64,000 nucleotides of DNA from Microbacterium sp. KUDC0406 (GTDB lineage Bacteria > Actinomycetota > Actinomycetes > Actinomycetales > Microbacteriaceae). A model generated the notes under the pieces. The model was not told where the DNA came from. It was given only the letters and a program-made list of their open reading frames with translations, and made no database searches. The number at the start of each line of letters is the position of its first letter. The stretch's first letter is position 1. A program made the position numbers and the translations under genes. This document shows, in pieces, positions 19,669 through 29,263 of the stretch. Location of the stretch: contig NZ_CP091138.1 of assembly GCF_021582875.1 (NCBI RefSeq), positions 62,001 through 126,000 on the forward strand, in the 5' to 3' direction.

Positions 19669-21572
19669 GTGACCGATCCCATCGCCTTCCCGACCACGTC
19701 CGCCGACTGGCTCGCCTTCGCGAGCAACCGATCCGATGACAGGCTCGCGCACGTCGACGAGCTCGTCGCCGTGCTCAAGGACGGCACCCCGCGCAGTGCG
19801 GAGGAGGTGCTGGCGATCTGGAACGACGTGCAGCTCGATGTGCACCGCGTGCGTGCCGAGGCCGAGGTGCTCAGCGAGGTGCATCCCGAGCGCGAAGTCC
19901 GCGAGGCGGCCGAGGCGCGTGTCGCCGCCGGCGAGGCGAGATGGACGGCTCTGATGGCGGATGCCGCGCTCGCCGCGGTCTTCGCCGAAACCTCCCCGAG
20001 GGCCTCGATGCGGATGCCGCGCGTGTGCGCGACCACCTGCTGCGCGACTTCCGCCGCGGCGGCGCCGACCGCGACGAGGCGACCAGAGCGAGGGCGCAGG
20101 AGCTCGCCGCTCGCGACACCGACCTCGGCCTGGCCTTCTCGCGCAACATCCGCGAGGGCCGGCGCGAGATCCGCGTCGCACCCGAGGCGCTCGCGGGACT
20201 GCCCGGCGACTTCGTGGCGCAGCATCCGGTCGGGGATGACGGGCTGGTCGCGCTCTCCACGGACGCGACCGACGTGATGCCGGTGAACAGCTACGCCACC
20301 GATCGCGGTACCCGCCTCGCTCTGACCGCGGCACGCGCCGACCTCGCCTGGCCCGAGAACGACGGTGTGCTCGCCGAGCTGCTCGACGTGCGCCAGCAGC
20401 GAGCCGACCTCCTCGGCTACGGCAACTGGTCCGACTACGAGACCGAGGACCGGATGGCGGGCTCCAGCGCCCGCGTCGCGAGCTTCCTCGACGAGGTCGA
20501 CGAGGCCTCCGCTGCGGCATCCGCCCGCGAATACGAGCTGCTCCTCGCTCGCCTGCGCGAGGAGGTGCCCGAGGCGGAGGCCGTCACCACGGCCGACCAG
20601 CAGTACCTGCTGACGCGGATGCATGCCGAGCGATTCACCGTCGACTCGCAGGAGGTGCGTTCCTACCTGTCGTTCGAACGCGTGCTCGGCGGCCTGCTCG
20701 CGACCACGGGCCGGCTGTTCGGCATCGGCTACGAACCCGTCGACGTGCGGACCTGGCATGAGGACGTGCGCTCCTACGACGTGGTGCGGGACGGTGCCAG
20801 GATCGGCCGCATCCACCTCGACCTGCATCCCCGTGACGGCAAGTTCAACCACGCCGCATGCTTCGGCATCGCGCCCGGCGTGCGCGGGCGCGTGCTGCCC
20901 GAGGCGGCGCTGGTGTGCAACTTCCCGACCGGGCTGATGGAGCACCGTCAGGTGCAGACCTTCTTCCACGAGTTCGGGCACCTCGTGCACGAGATCCTCG
21001 GTGGCGACCAGGAGTGGGTCGCGTTCTCGGGGGTGGCCACCGAATGGGACTTCGTCGAGGCACCCAGCCAGATGCTCGAGGAGTGGGTGTGGGACGTCGA
21101 GGTGCTGCAGGCCTTCGCCGTGAACGATGCCGGACAGCCGATCCCCGCCGGGCTGGTGGAGCGGATGCGGGAGGCCGACGCCTTCGGCCGCGCCCTGCTC
21201 GTGCGCACGCAGCTCGGTCACGCTCGCGTCTCGTACCACCTGCACATCGACCGTCCGGCCGACCTGGCCGCGGCGACGGACCACTGGTACGACGTCTCGA
21301 CACCGGTCGCGAAACTCGCCGGCACGCACTCCTACGCGGGGTTCGGGCACCTCACCGGGTACGGCTCCTGCTACTACACCTATCAGTGGAGCCTCGTGAT
21401 CGCCCGCGACCTGCTGACCGGATTCTCCGGCCTGCTCGACCCCGAGTCGGCCGCGCGCTACCGCCGCGAGATCCTCGAGCCGGGCGGCAGCCGGGATGCC
21501 GCCGACCTGGTCGAGTCGTTCCTGGGACGCCCGTTCACCGTCGACGCATACCGGGAGTTCCTCGGCTCCTGA
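19669..21572 (+). pseudogene. M3 family zinc metallopeptidase, frameshifted as sequenced
   Basis: The GTG at 19669 follows TAGGCT (19656-19661) by 7 nt. The frame runs to AALAAVFAE, then must shift at the A run 19988-19990; one added A gives VFAENLPEGLDADAARVRD and a continuous 634-residue protein. The catalytic zinc motif HEFGH (FFHEFGHLVHE) and downstream glutamate (ATEWDFVEAPSQMLEEWVW) are intact. M3 oligopeptidases degrade short cytosolic peptides. Corrected length fits the family. Confidence 0.85.
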
Positions 21573-21577
21573 CCGCC

Positions 21578-21630
21578 CCTTCGACAAGCTCAGGGACCCA
21601 GCCAATGGGTCGCTCAGCCTGTCGAAGCGT
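21578..21630. repeat. inverted pair of family B repeats
   Basis: CCCTTCGACAAGCTCAGGGA and GCTCAGCCTGTCGAAGCG face each other just after the M3 peptidase stop codon and can form a hairpin in its 3' end. Confidence 0.8.
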
Positions 21631-21644
21631 CCCGCGCCGACCCC

Positions 21645-21784
21645 GTGCAAGGAGGTTTTCGTCGGTGCAGCCCTGGGGTCGCCGGCGTTTTCCTCCTTGC
21701 ACCGCGAGGCGGGCCGCAGGATGTGCGTGCAAGGAGGTTTTCGTCGGTGCCACCTCGGGGCCACCGGCGTTTCCCTCCTTGCAC
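21645..21784. repeat. two 58-bp family D palindromes
   Basis: Copies at 21645-21702 and 21727-21784 each begin GTGCAAGGAGGTTTTCGTCG and end CCTCCTTGCAC, with the arms inverted. They match the four copies at 47705-48082 in length and arm sequence. They lie between the convergent M3 peptidase and threonine aldolase genes; no gene is seen here. Confidence 0.85.
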
Positions 21785-21821
21785 GGGAGGGGGACTGCGT
21801 CGGGTGCGGCGGGGCGTGCCC

Positions 21822-22888
21822 TCAGGTAGTGGTCAGGCGCCCCAGTTCGGCGACGAAGGCGTCGACGTCGGACTCCTGGGTGTCGAAGCTGCACATCCAG
21901 CGCACCTCGCGCCGCGCGGCATCCCAGTCGTAGAACCGGAAGCTCTTGCGCAGTTCATCGGCGACGCCCTCGGGCAGCACGGCGAAGACGCCGTTCGACT
22001 GCGTGGGCTGCGAGAACGAGACGCCGCGCACGGTGCCTGCGGCGAGTCCCGCCTCGACCTCGGACCGCAGGCGCTGCGCCATCGCGTTCGAGTGCCGGGC
22101 GTTGCGCAGCCACAGGTCCCCCTCGAGCAGCGCGATCAGCTGTGCCGAGACGAACCGCATCTTCGACGCCAGCTGCATGTTGAACTTGCGGCCGAACACG
22201 AGCCCGTCCGACGCGGACGGATTCAGCACCACGATCGCCTCGCCGAGCATCGCGCCGTTCTTGGTGCCGCCGAAGCTCAGCACGTCCACGCCGGCGTCGC
22301 GGGTGAACGCGCGCAGCGGCAGATCGAGCGCGGCGGCCGCGTTCGAGATGCGGGCGCCGTCCATGTGCAGCTTCATGCCGTGGCCGTGCGCGTGGTCGGC
22401 GAGCGCGCGGATCTCGTCGGCGGTGTACAGGGTGCCCAGCTCGGTGGACTGCGTGATCGACACCACCAGCGGCTGCGCGCGGTGCTCGTCGCCCCAGCCC
22501 CAGGCCTCGCGGTCGACCAGTTCGGGGTGAGCTTGCCGTCGTCGGTGGGGACGGTCAGCAGCTTGAATCCGCCGATCTTCTCGGGAGCGCCCGCCTCGTC
22601 GACGTTGATGTGCGCGGTGGATGCCGCGATCACGGCGCCCCAGCGCGGCAGCATCGACTGCAGCCCGGTGACGTTGGCGCCGGTGCCGTTGAACACCGGG
22701 AAGGCCTGCACTCCGTCGCCGAAGTGGCTGCGGAAGACCTCCTGCAGCCGTTCGGTGTACTGGTCCTCGCCATAGGCGATCTGATGGCCGCCGCCTGCCT
22801 CGGCGATCGCCTGGAGCACCTCGGGGTGGATGCCGGAGTAGTTGTCGGATGCGAAGCCGCGCACGGCGGTGTCATGCAGAACGCTCAC
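21822..22888 (-). pseudogene. threonine aldolase family PLP enzyme, frameshifted as sequenced
   Basis: The protein begins SVLHDTAVRGFASDNYSGIHPEVLQAI, typical of low-specificity L-threonine/beta-hydroxy amino acid aldolases, and has the PLP lysine in SFGGTKNGAM and HMDGARISNAA. Frame is lost near 22523: one added base gives DGKLTPELVDREAWGWGDE and a continuous 355-residue enzyme. The GTG start at 22888 follows TAGGCT (complement of 22895-22900) by 6 nt. The enzyme cleaves threonine to glycine and acetaldehyde. Confidence 0.83.
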
Positions 22889-22969
22889 CGTGCAAGCCTA
22901 TGCCTCAGCATCGGTCCCGATCTGCGCTCGGCACTGTCGCATGTCGGCGCCTCCGCCTACCCTCTTCCC

Positions 22970-24400
22970 ATGCGCACATTCCTGCAGGTGCTGGTGAACA
23001 CGATGGTGGCCAATGTCACCACCAGCTTCCTGTGGTTCGCGCTCACGTTCTGGGTGTACCTCGAGACGAAGAACGTCATGGCGACCGGCATCGTCGGCGG
23101 TGCGTACATGCTGCTCGTCGCCGTCTTCTCGATCGTGTTCGGCACGTTCGTCGACCGGCACCGCAAGCGGTCGGTGTTCATCTTCTCGAGCGCGGTGACC
23201 GCTGTCGCGTTCGTCGCGGCGCTGGCGGTCTACCTCTGGCAGCCCGAGCAGGCGCTGCTCGACTTCGGCGGCCCCTGGTTCTGGGTGTTCTGCGGCGTGA
23301 TCCTGCTCGGTGCGGTGGTCGAGCAGATGCGCAACATCGCTCTCTCCACGACGGTGACGCTGCTGGTGCCGGTCGAACGGCATGCCAACGCGAACGGCAT
23401 GGTCGGCACCGTGCAGGGGCTCGCGTTCCTCGTCACGAGCGTCTTCAGCGGCCTCGCCATCGGCTTCCTGGGCATGGGCGGCACGCTCGTGATCGCGGTC
23501 GGGCTGACCGTCGTCTCGCTCGTGCACATCCTGTTCGTGCAGATTCCCGAAGAGGCGCCGAAGGTCGACCCGGATGCGTCCTCGACGATGGACGTGCGCG
23601 GCAGCATCCGTGCGATCCGCGCCGTTCCCGGTCTGTTCGTGCTGCTGTTCTTCGCGATGTTCAACAACCTCATCGGGGGCGTCTACATGGCGCTGATGGA
23701 CCCGTACGGGCTCGAGCTGATGTCGGTGCAGCTCTGGGGCATCGCGCTCGCCGTGGCCTCCACCGGCTTCCTCATCGGCGGGGCGGTGGTCGCGTCCAGG
23801 GGGCTCGGGCGCAATCCGATCCGCACGATGCTGCTGCTCGTGATCGGCATGGGCGCGCTCGGAGCGGTCTTCACGATCCGGGACTGGTGGCCGCTGTACG
23901 TCGTCGGCATCTGGGTCTACATGGCGCTGATCCCGGCGGTCGAGGCCGCCGAGCAGACCGTGATCCAGAAGGTCGTCCCGTTCGAGCGGCAGGGCCGCGT
24001 GTTCGGGTTCGCGTCGGCGATGGAGGCGTCCGCGGCGCCCATCACGGCCTTCCTCATCGCACCGATCGCCCAGTACGCGATCATCCCCTTCGTCCAGTCC
24101 GCGCAGGGACAGCAGACCTGGGGCTGGCTGGTCGGCGACGGCCGGGCGCGCGGCATCGCGCTGATCTTCTTCTTCGCAGGCCTCGCGACGATCGCGCTCG
24201 GGCTGATCGCGTTCACCACCCGGGCCTACCGCCGGCTGAGCGCCTCCTACGCGGCCGATCCCGCCGGAGGCGAGCCCCCGACGCAGGGCACGGATGCCGG
24301 CGAGCTGGCGCCCGATGCCACCCCGCTGACCGCTCGCGGCGGCCTCGTCGACCCGTCCGCGCCCGGCGGCCGCGCCGAACACGGCACTCCGGATGCCTGA
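22970..24400 (+). CDS. MFS transporter
   Basis: The 476-residue protein has about twelve hydrophobic helices and the MFS motif A-like loop FGTFVDRHRKRSVFI between helices 2 and 3. The C-terminal 50 residues are polar and cytosolic (Pro/Asp/Gly rich). Substrate unknown; the overall look is that of drug-efflux-type (MDR) carriers. TACCCT (22958-22963) lies 6 nt before the ATG, so translation is leaderless. Confidence 0.82.
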   Translation: MRTFLQVLVNTMVANVTTSFLWFALTFWVYLETKNVMATGIVGGAYMLLVAVFSIVFGTFVDRHRKRSVFIFSSAVTAVAFVAALAVYLWQPEQALLDFGGPWFWVFCGVILLGAVVEQMRNIALSTTVTLLVPVERHANANGMVGTVQGLAFLVTSVFSGLAIGFLGMGGTLVIAVGLTVVSLVHILFVQIPEEAPKVDPDASSTMDVRGSIRAIRAVPGLFVLLFFAMFNNLIGGVYMALMDPYGLELMSVQLWGIALAVASTGFLIGGAVVASRGLGRNPIRTMLLLVIGMGALGAVFTIRDWWPLYVVGIWVYMALIPAVEAAEQTVIQKVVPFERQGRVFGFASAMEASAAPITAFLIAPIAQYAIIPFVQSAQGQQTWGWLVGDGRARGIALIFFFAGLATIALGLIAFTTRAYRRLSASYAADPAGGEPPTQGTDAGELAPDATPLTARGGLVDPSAPGGRAEHGTPDA

Positions 24401-24453
24401 CAGGCGCGCGCTGCGTCCTTGACGCTGCACCGATCACGCGAGAGCATTCCGGG

Positions 24454-24590
24454 GTGACGGAGACCGACACCCCGCACACGCTTCTCCCGCTGACCGGCTG
24501 AAGGCTTTCACCGACGCCGTCGTGGCGATCGCGATGACGCTGCTGATCATTCCGCTGATGGAAGGCGTGGTCGACCTTCACGGCGCCTGT
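24454..24590 (+). pseudogene. 5' remnant of a TMEM175/DUF1211 potassium-channel gene
   Basis: A GTG start gives TETDTPHTLLP; after a one-base shift at the C run 24486-24488 the frame continues ADRLKAFTDAVVAIAMTLLIIPLME, the conserved first helix of bacterial TMEM175 channels (RxxxFSD-like RLKAFTDAV motif). The rest of the gene (helices 2-6) is missing; the sequence runs into the convergent SDR gene. It is therefore truncated as well as frameshifted and should be non-functional. Confidence 0.65.
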
Positions 24591-24601
24591 GATCCGCCTC
24601 G

Positions 24602-25255
24602 TCAAGCGGCTGGGGCGAGTTCGACGATCCGGTCGTTGATGTCCTCGGCGTGGGGCTTCCAGAGCGCGACGACCGCGGATGCCAGGAGGTCGGGTTCCAG
24701 CGCGCCCTTGGCGCGGAACACGACGGATGCCGCGCGCAGCGGCTGCCCGGCATCCCGCGCGGCCTTCGCGAACCCCTGCGCGACGGCCCGCGCCCAGGTC
24801 TCGCTCGCGGCCTTGACGCTGGCGTAGTTCGCGCCGCCGGCGAGGGGTCGGGCGACGGCGGTCGACGACGCGATCGCGAAGCGGCCGGCTTCCGATGCCT
24901 GCAGCGTGGTGTCGAAGGCGCGGCTGGTGGCGCGGACGGCCGCAAACGCGGGCAGCAGCGCCGCGAGGTCGTCGTCGCTCTGACCCGCGAGGCCGCCCCC
25001 GCCTCGCCACCCGCCCACGAGCGGGAGCACGCCGTCGACCGGTCCGAGACGTGCGGCGAGCGCTGTCATCTGCTCGAGAGAGGTCGCATCGGCGACCTCG
25101 GTCTGCGCACCGGCATCCCGCAGCGGCGCGAGACGCTCCGCCGAGCGTCCGGTCGCGATCACCCGCGCGCCGCCCGCGATCAGCGCGTGCGCGACGGCCA
25201 GACCGGCCGCGCTCGTCGCGCCGGCGATCAGGACGGCCTTCCCTGCAATGCTCAT
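24602..25255 (-). CDS. SDR family NAD(P)-dependent oxidoreductase
   Basis: The 217-residue protein starts with the Rossmann motif LIAGATSAAGLAVAHAL (TGxxxGxG-like) and has a serine in the SST region with YASVK (YxxxK) as the catalytic pair. Substrate unknown. It is shorter than classical SDRs (about 250), consistent with a compact reductase. Its 3' end abuts the TMEM175 remnant. Confidence 0.82.
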   Translation of the reverse strand: MSIAGKAVLIAGATSAAGLAVAHALIAGGARVIATGRSAERLAPLRDAGAQTEVADATSLEQMTALAARLGPVDGVLPLVGGWRGGGGLAGQSDDDLAALLPAFAAVRATSRAFDTTLQASEAGRFAIASSTAVARPLAGGANYASVKAASETWARAVAQGFAKAARDAGQPLRAASVVFRAKGALEPDLLASAVVALWKPHAEDINDRIVELAPAA

Positions 25256-25280
25256 GCCCTCACCCTGTCATGCTCCGAAC

Positions 25281-25374
25281 TGCTCCGGTCCCAACGGTTG
25301 CGGGTCCTCCTCGCTCCGGTCTCGATGGTTGCGGGTGTTCGAGCGTGAACACCCGCATCGAGTGAGACCGGAGC
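25281..25374. repeat. family C hairpin repeat (one half copy and one full copy)
   Basis: A half copy GCTCCGGTCCCAACGGTTGC (25281-25300) precedes a full nested hairpin (25313-25374): outer arms GCTCCGGTCTC / GAGACCGGAGC and inner arms GCGGGTGTTC / GAACACCCGC. It fills the gap between two tandem minus-strand genes. A related element is at 27352-27410. Confidence 0.8.
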
Positions 25375-25386
25375 GGAGAAAGAGCC

Positions 25387-26816
25387 TCAGTCGTCGGTGC
25401 CGCGGATGCCCACGGTCGATTCGATGACGGGCTTCATCTTCTTGTGGAGCGTCTCGAAGAACATCGACAGCGGGAACTCGTCGTCCATCACCGCGTCGGT
25501 GTAGCCCTTCGGGGCGCCGGCGAGGATCTCGTCCGGCAGTCCTCGGGCCCACTGCGACGCCGGGTGCGGGGTCAGCGTGCCGCGGACCAGCTCGTACGCG
25601 GCCAGCCAGTGCGCGACCTTCGGGCGGTCGATCGAGTGCCAGTACAGGTCGTCGATCGCATCGCCGAGCGCGACCACCGCGTCGGGGACGTTGTCCCAGT
25701 CGAACGCGAGAGCGGTGTCGGTCCAGTGCAGCACGCCGCGCTGGTGCAGCCAGGCGAACAGCAGCTGCCCGCCGACCGCGTCGTAGTTGCGCACCCGGGT
25801 GCCGGTGATCGCGAACCGGAAGATCCGATCGAAGATCACCGCGTACTGCACGAGGTGCGCGTAGTCGTGCATCTCCTGCTCGGTCTCGGTGAGCGTCTCC
25901 CCGGCGGCGATGCGGGCGTCGAACGCGCGCTCGATCTTGACCGACTCGCGGAACGCCGTCATGTCGCAGCGCATCTCCTCGAGTGAGTACAGGAAGAACG
26001 GCATCCGCTGCTTGATCATGAACGGGTCGAACGGCAGGTCGCCGCGCATGTGCGTGCGGTCGTGGATGATGTCCCACATCACGAACGTCTTCTCGGCCAT
26101 CTGCTGGTCGTCGAGCATCGCCTTCGCGCGCTCGGGCAGGTCGAGGTTGGTGATCCCCGTGGCCGCGCGCACGACGCGGCGGTAGCGGGCGGCCTCGCGG
26201 TCCTGGAAGATCGCACCCCAGGTGAACGAGGGGATCTCGCGCATCGCGACCGTCTCGGGGAACAGCACGGCGGAGTTCGTGTCATAGCCGGGCGTGAAGT
26301 CGACCAGGCGCAGCGAGACGAACAGTTTGTTGCTGTAGTCGCCGGCCTCGAGGTCGGCGATGAACTCCGGCCAGATCGTCTCGACGATGAGCGCCTCGAC
26401 GAGACGATCGCTCGAGCCGTTCTGGGTGTACATCGGGAAGATCACCAGGTGACGGATGCCGTCGACGCGGTGCTGCTGGGGCTGGAAGGCCACGAGCGAG
26501 TCGAGGAAGTCCGGCACTCCGAAGTCCTCGTCGGCCCAGCGCTCGAAGTCCTTGATCGAAGCTTCGAGGTACTCGGCGTCGTGCGGGAAGGCGGGGAGAG
26601 GGCGCGGATGCCGGCGGTGATGGCGCCGACGAGTAGCTTCGCCGTCTCACGGTCCTCGGCCTCGGGGATCGAGCCGTCCTTGATCTGCAGGGGGCGGATC
26701 GCGATCGCGGCGTCCTTCAGCTGCTTCCAGGCCGCAGTTGCTTCGGCGGTCGAAGCGTCCTCGACGACCTCGGGTTCGCCGATGATGGCCTGAGTGGTGG
26801 GGGTGAGAGTGGACAT
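25387..26816 (-). pseudogene. DUF6421 family protein, frameshifted as sequenced
   Basis: The N-terminal part MSTLTPTTQAIIGEPEVVED (ATG 26816, GGAGG upstream) and the C-terminal part (FPMYTQNGSSDRLVEALI ... WDIIHDRTHMRGDLPFDPFM ... FDWDNVPDAVVALGD) are in different frames. Adding one base at the G run 26593-26596 gives RALSPAFPHDAEYLEASIKD and a continuous 476-residue protein. The family is conserved in actinobacteria with no known role. It is divergent from an Lrp-type regulator. Confidence 0.75.
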
Positions 26817-26840
26817 CGGGACCTCCGATCATCGATGAGA

Positions 26841-26880
26841 CGGAAATTTTCCGGTGAGTTCCGGATTCAGCCGCTATTCT
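26841..26880 (+). promoter_or_regulatory. Lrp promoter with palindromic operator
   Basis: CGGAAA-T-TTTCCG (26841-26853) is a 13-bp palindrome with an A/T centre, as in Lrp/AsnC sites. TATTCT (26875-26880) stands 7 nt before the lrp ATG and is the -10 box. The palindrome is placed to affect both this gene and the divergent DUF6421 gene; autoregulation is inferred. Confidence 0.5.
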
Positions 26881-26887
26881 TCCACGT

Positions 26888-27340
26888 ATGGATGATGCTG
26901 TCGACCGCGCGATCATCGCCGAGGTGTCTCGTGACGCCAGGGCCACGCTCGCGCAGCTCTCCGAGACCGTCGGCCTGTCGACCTCTGCGGTGCAGGCGCG
27001 GCTGAAGCGCCTGGAGTCGCGCGGCGTCATCACCGGCTACCACGCGCTGCTCGACGCCGAGCAGGTCGGCAAGCCGCTGTCGGCCTTCATCGAGATCACT
27101 CCGCTCGATGCGGCGCAGCCCGACAACGCCCCGGAGCTGCTCGAGCACCTGGACGCCATCGAGGCATGTCACTCGATCGCGGGCGACGCCAGCTACACGC
27201 TCTTCGTGCGGGTCGCCACACCGCGCGCGCTGGAACAGCTGGTCCGCGACATCCGACTCGCGGCGAACGTCAGCACGCGCACGACGGTGGTGCTGCAGAC
27301 GTTCTACGAGAATCGCCCGATCGTCCCCGCCGGCGACTGA
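26888..27340 (+). CDS. Lrp/AsnC family transcriptional regulator
   Basis: The 150-residue protein has the AsnC-type helix-turn-helix (RATLAQLSETVGLSTSAVQARLKRLESRGVI, about 18-50) and a RAM ligand-binding/oligomerisation domain with the GDASYTLFVRV core. The ligand is probably an amino acid. It is leaderless (TATTCT 7 nt upstream) and divergent from the DUF6421 gene, its most likely target. Confidence 0.9.
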   Translation: MDDAVDRAIIAEVSRDARATLAQLSETVGLSTSAVQARLKRLESRGVITGYHALLDAEQVGKPLSAFIEITPLDAAQPDNAPELLEHLDAIEACHSIAGDASYTLFVRVATPRALEQLVRDIRLAANVSTRTTVVLQTFYENRPIVPAGD

Positions 27341-27351
27341 CCTTCCGCCGG

Positions 27352-27410
27352 CTCCGGTCCCACTTGTTGCGGGTCGTACGCCGGTATACCCGCATCCATC
27401 GCGACCGGAG
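27352..27410. repeat. family C hairpin repeat
   Basis: Outer arms CTCCGGTC (27352-27359) and GACCGGAG (27403-27410), inner arms GCGGGT and ACCCGC. It lies between the convergent lrp and yggS genes and could also act as a bidirectional terminator-like hairpin, though no T-tract follows. Confidence 0.7.
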
Positions 27411-27422
27411 GGGGAGCGAGGG

Positions 27423-28163
27423 TCAGGCCTGCGGAGCGCGGGCGCCGAAGATCTTCTGGCCGACGCGGATGACGGTCGAGCCCTCTTCGATCGCCGCCTG
27501 GTAGTCGCCGGACATCCCCATCGACAGCTCGCCGGGACCGACCAGGTCGCGCTCGCGCGTACGGTCGCGCACGTCGCGCAGGATGCGGAAGCATTCGCGC
27601 ACTCGCTCGGTGTCGCTGGTGAAGAGCGCGAGCGTCATCAGCCCCTGCACGCGCAGGCTGTGGCGGTGCCTCAGCTCCTCCAGGAACGCGAGAGCATCGG
27701 AAGGATCGATGCCCGACTTCTGGTCCTCGGCCGAGGTGTTCACCTGCACGAAGACGTCCAGCGACCGTCCCGCCGCCTGCAGGCGCCTGTCCAGGGCGTC
27801 GGCGAGACGGATGCTGTCGAGCGCCTGGAACTCGTCGGCGAAAGCCGCCACGTCCTTGGCCTTGTTGGTCTGCAGATGCCCGATGACGGACCAGCGCAGG
27901 TCGAGGTCGGCGAGGTTCTCGGCCTTGCGCTTCGCCTCCTGCACCTTGTTCTCGCCCAGGTCGGTCGCGCCGGCCTCGATCGCCAGGCGCAGACGCTCCT
28001 CGGGCACGGTCTTGCTCACGGCCAGCAGGCGGATGCCGCCGGCGTCGCGCCCCGACCGCTCCGCCGCTGCGGCGATGTTCGCGCGCACGTCGGCGAGGTT
28101 CTGCGCGAACTCCGCCACGGAGGTCGCCTGCGGATAGAGGGGGCGCGCGGGCTGATCGGTCAC
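27423..28163 (-). CDS. YggS/PLPBP family pyridoxal-phosphate homeostasis protein
   Basis: The 246-residue TIM-barrel protein has the PLP lysine in LLAVSKTV, GENKVQEA, SVIGHLQTNK and the phosphate-binding LSMGMSGDYQAAIEEGSTVIRVG. It binds PLP and buffers its level. The GTG at 28163 follows TACTCT by 6 nt (leaderless). It is divergent from menA across a long inverted repeat. Confidence 0.9.
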   Translation of the reverse strand: MTDQPARPLYPQATSVAEFAQNLADVRANIAAAAERSGRDAGGIRLLAVSKTVPEERLRLAIEAGATDLGENKVQEAKRKAENLADLDLRWSVIGHLQTNKAKDVAAFADEFQALDSIRLADALDRRLQAAGRSLDVFVQVNTSAEDQKSGIDPSDALAFLEELRHRHSLRVQGLMTLALFTSDTERVRECFRILRDVRDRTRERDLVGPGELSMGMSGDYQAAIEEGSTVIRVGQKIFGARAPQA

Positions 28164-28200
28164 CCCTCGAGAGTACCCGGGGGCCGGTACCGGGCTCGAG

Positions 28201-28258
28201 ACTGCACGCCCGCGCCGAGACCCGGGTTCTGCGCCCCGTCTCGGCGCGGGCGTGCGGT
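28201..28258. repeat. 21-bp inverted repeat between yggS and menA
   Basis: Arms ACTGCACGCCCGCGCCGAGA (28201-28220, plus one C) and its inverse at 28238-28258 match at 20 of 21 positions around a 16-nt loop. It lies between divergent promoters, so it is unlikely to be a terminator; it resembles the other hairpin repeats of the window in layout. Confidence 0.75.
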
Positions 28259-28297
28259 TTCGGGAGGCGCATCGGCCGGGTCAGTAGGATGCGGGAC

Positions 28298-29263
28298 GTG
28301 GCATCCGGCAAGAGCAGCAAGCGCAGCAAGAGCAAGAAGAAGAGCGGCACCAGCGGGAACCCGGCGAAACGCCCGGTGATCGAGCTCGGCCCCGTCCGCG
28401 TCGGCGACTGGATCGGCGCGGCCCGGCTGCGCACCCTTCCCCTCGCCGTCGCCCCCGTCGTGCTCGGAACGGGCGCCGCGCAGACCGTGGACCACACGTT
28501 CCACTGGGTGATCGCCCTGGCCTGTCTCGCGGTAGCCGTGCTGCTGCAGATCGGCGTCAACTTCGCGAACGACTACAGCGACGGCATCCGCGGCACCGAC
28601 GCGCACCGTGTCGGACCCGCGCGGCTCACCGCATCGGGCCGGGTGCCCGCGAAGCGGGTGCTCCTGATGGCGCTGATCTTCTTCGCGCTCGCCGCACTGG
28701 CCGGCCTCGCGATCGTCATCCGCACCCAGCAGTGGTGGATGCTGGCCGTGGGCGCCGTCAGCATCGTCGCCGCGTGGTTCTACACCGGTGGCAAGCGCCC
28801 CTACGGCTACAACGCCATGGGTGAGCTGTTCGTCTTCGTGTTCTTCGGACTGGTCGCGACGCTCGGCACCACCTGGGTGCAGGCGTTCGCGCTGCCCGTG
28901 CAGGCCTGGTTCGGTGCGGTGTCGGCGGGCCTGTTCGCCTGCGCGGTGCTGCTCGCCAACAACCTGCGTGACATCGATCAGGACCGCGAGGTGGGTAAGC
29001 GCACACTCACGGTGCTGATCGGCAGGACCGCGACCCGCGTGCTGTACACGCTGTTCGTGCTCGCGCCCTTCGTGTTCTCCGTGCTCTTCGCCCTGCTGTA
29101 TCCGATCGCGTGGATCTCTCTGCTGGTGCTGCTGGCCGTGCTGCCCGCGATCCTCATCGTGTGGACCTACCGGCAGCCGCGCGAGCTGATCATCGCGCTG
29201 AGCCTCACCTCGCTGTCGTCGCTGGCCTGGTCGGGCCTGATCTACTGGGCGCTGGTCGGCTGA
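28298..29263 (+). CDS. menA: 1,4-dihydroxy-2-naphthoate polyprenyltransferase
   Basis: The 321-residue membrane enzyme joins the polyprenyl tail to DHNA in menaquinone synthesis. It has a basic N-terminus (GKSSKRSKSKKKSG), about eight or nine membrane helices and the two prenyltransferase motifs: NFANDYSDG and NNLRDIDQDREVGKRT. The GTG at 28298 is preferred over the ATG at 28289 because TAGGAT (28285-28290) is the -10 box 7 nt before it. The next gene overlaps its stop codon. Confidence 0.9.
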   Translation: MASGKSSKRSKSKKKSGTSGNPAKRPVIELGPVRVGDWIGAARLRTLPLAVAPVVLGTGAAQTVDHTFHWVIALACLAVAVLLQIGVNFANDYSDGIRGTDAHRVGPARLTASGRVPAKRVLLMALIFFALAALAGLAIVIRTQQWWMLAVGAVSIVAAWFYTGGKRPYGYNAMGELFVFVFFGLVATLGTTWVQAFALPVQAWFGAVSAGLFACAVLLANNLRDIDQDREVGKRTLTVLIGRTATRVLYTLFVLAPFVFSVLFALLYPIAWISLLVLLAVLPAILIVWTYRQPRELIIALSLTSLSSLAWSGLIYWALVG

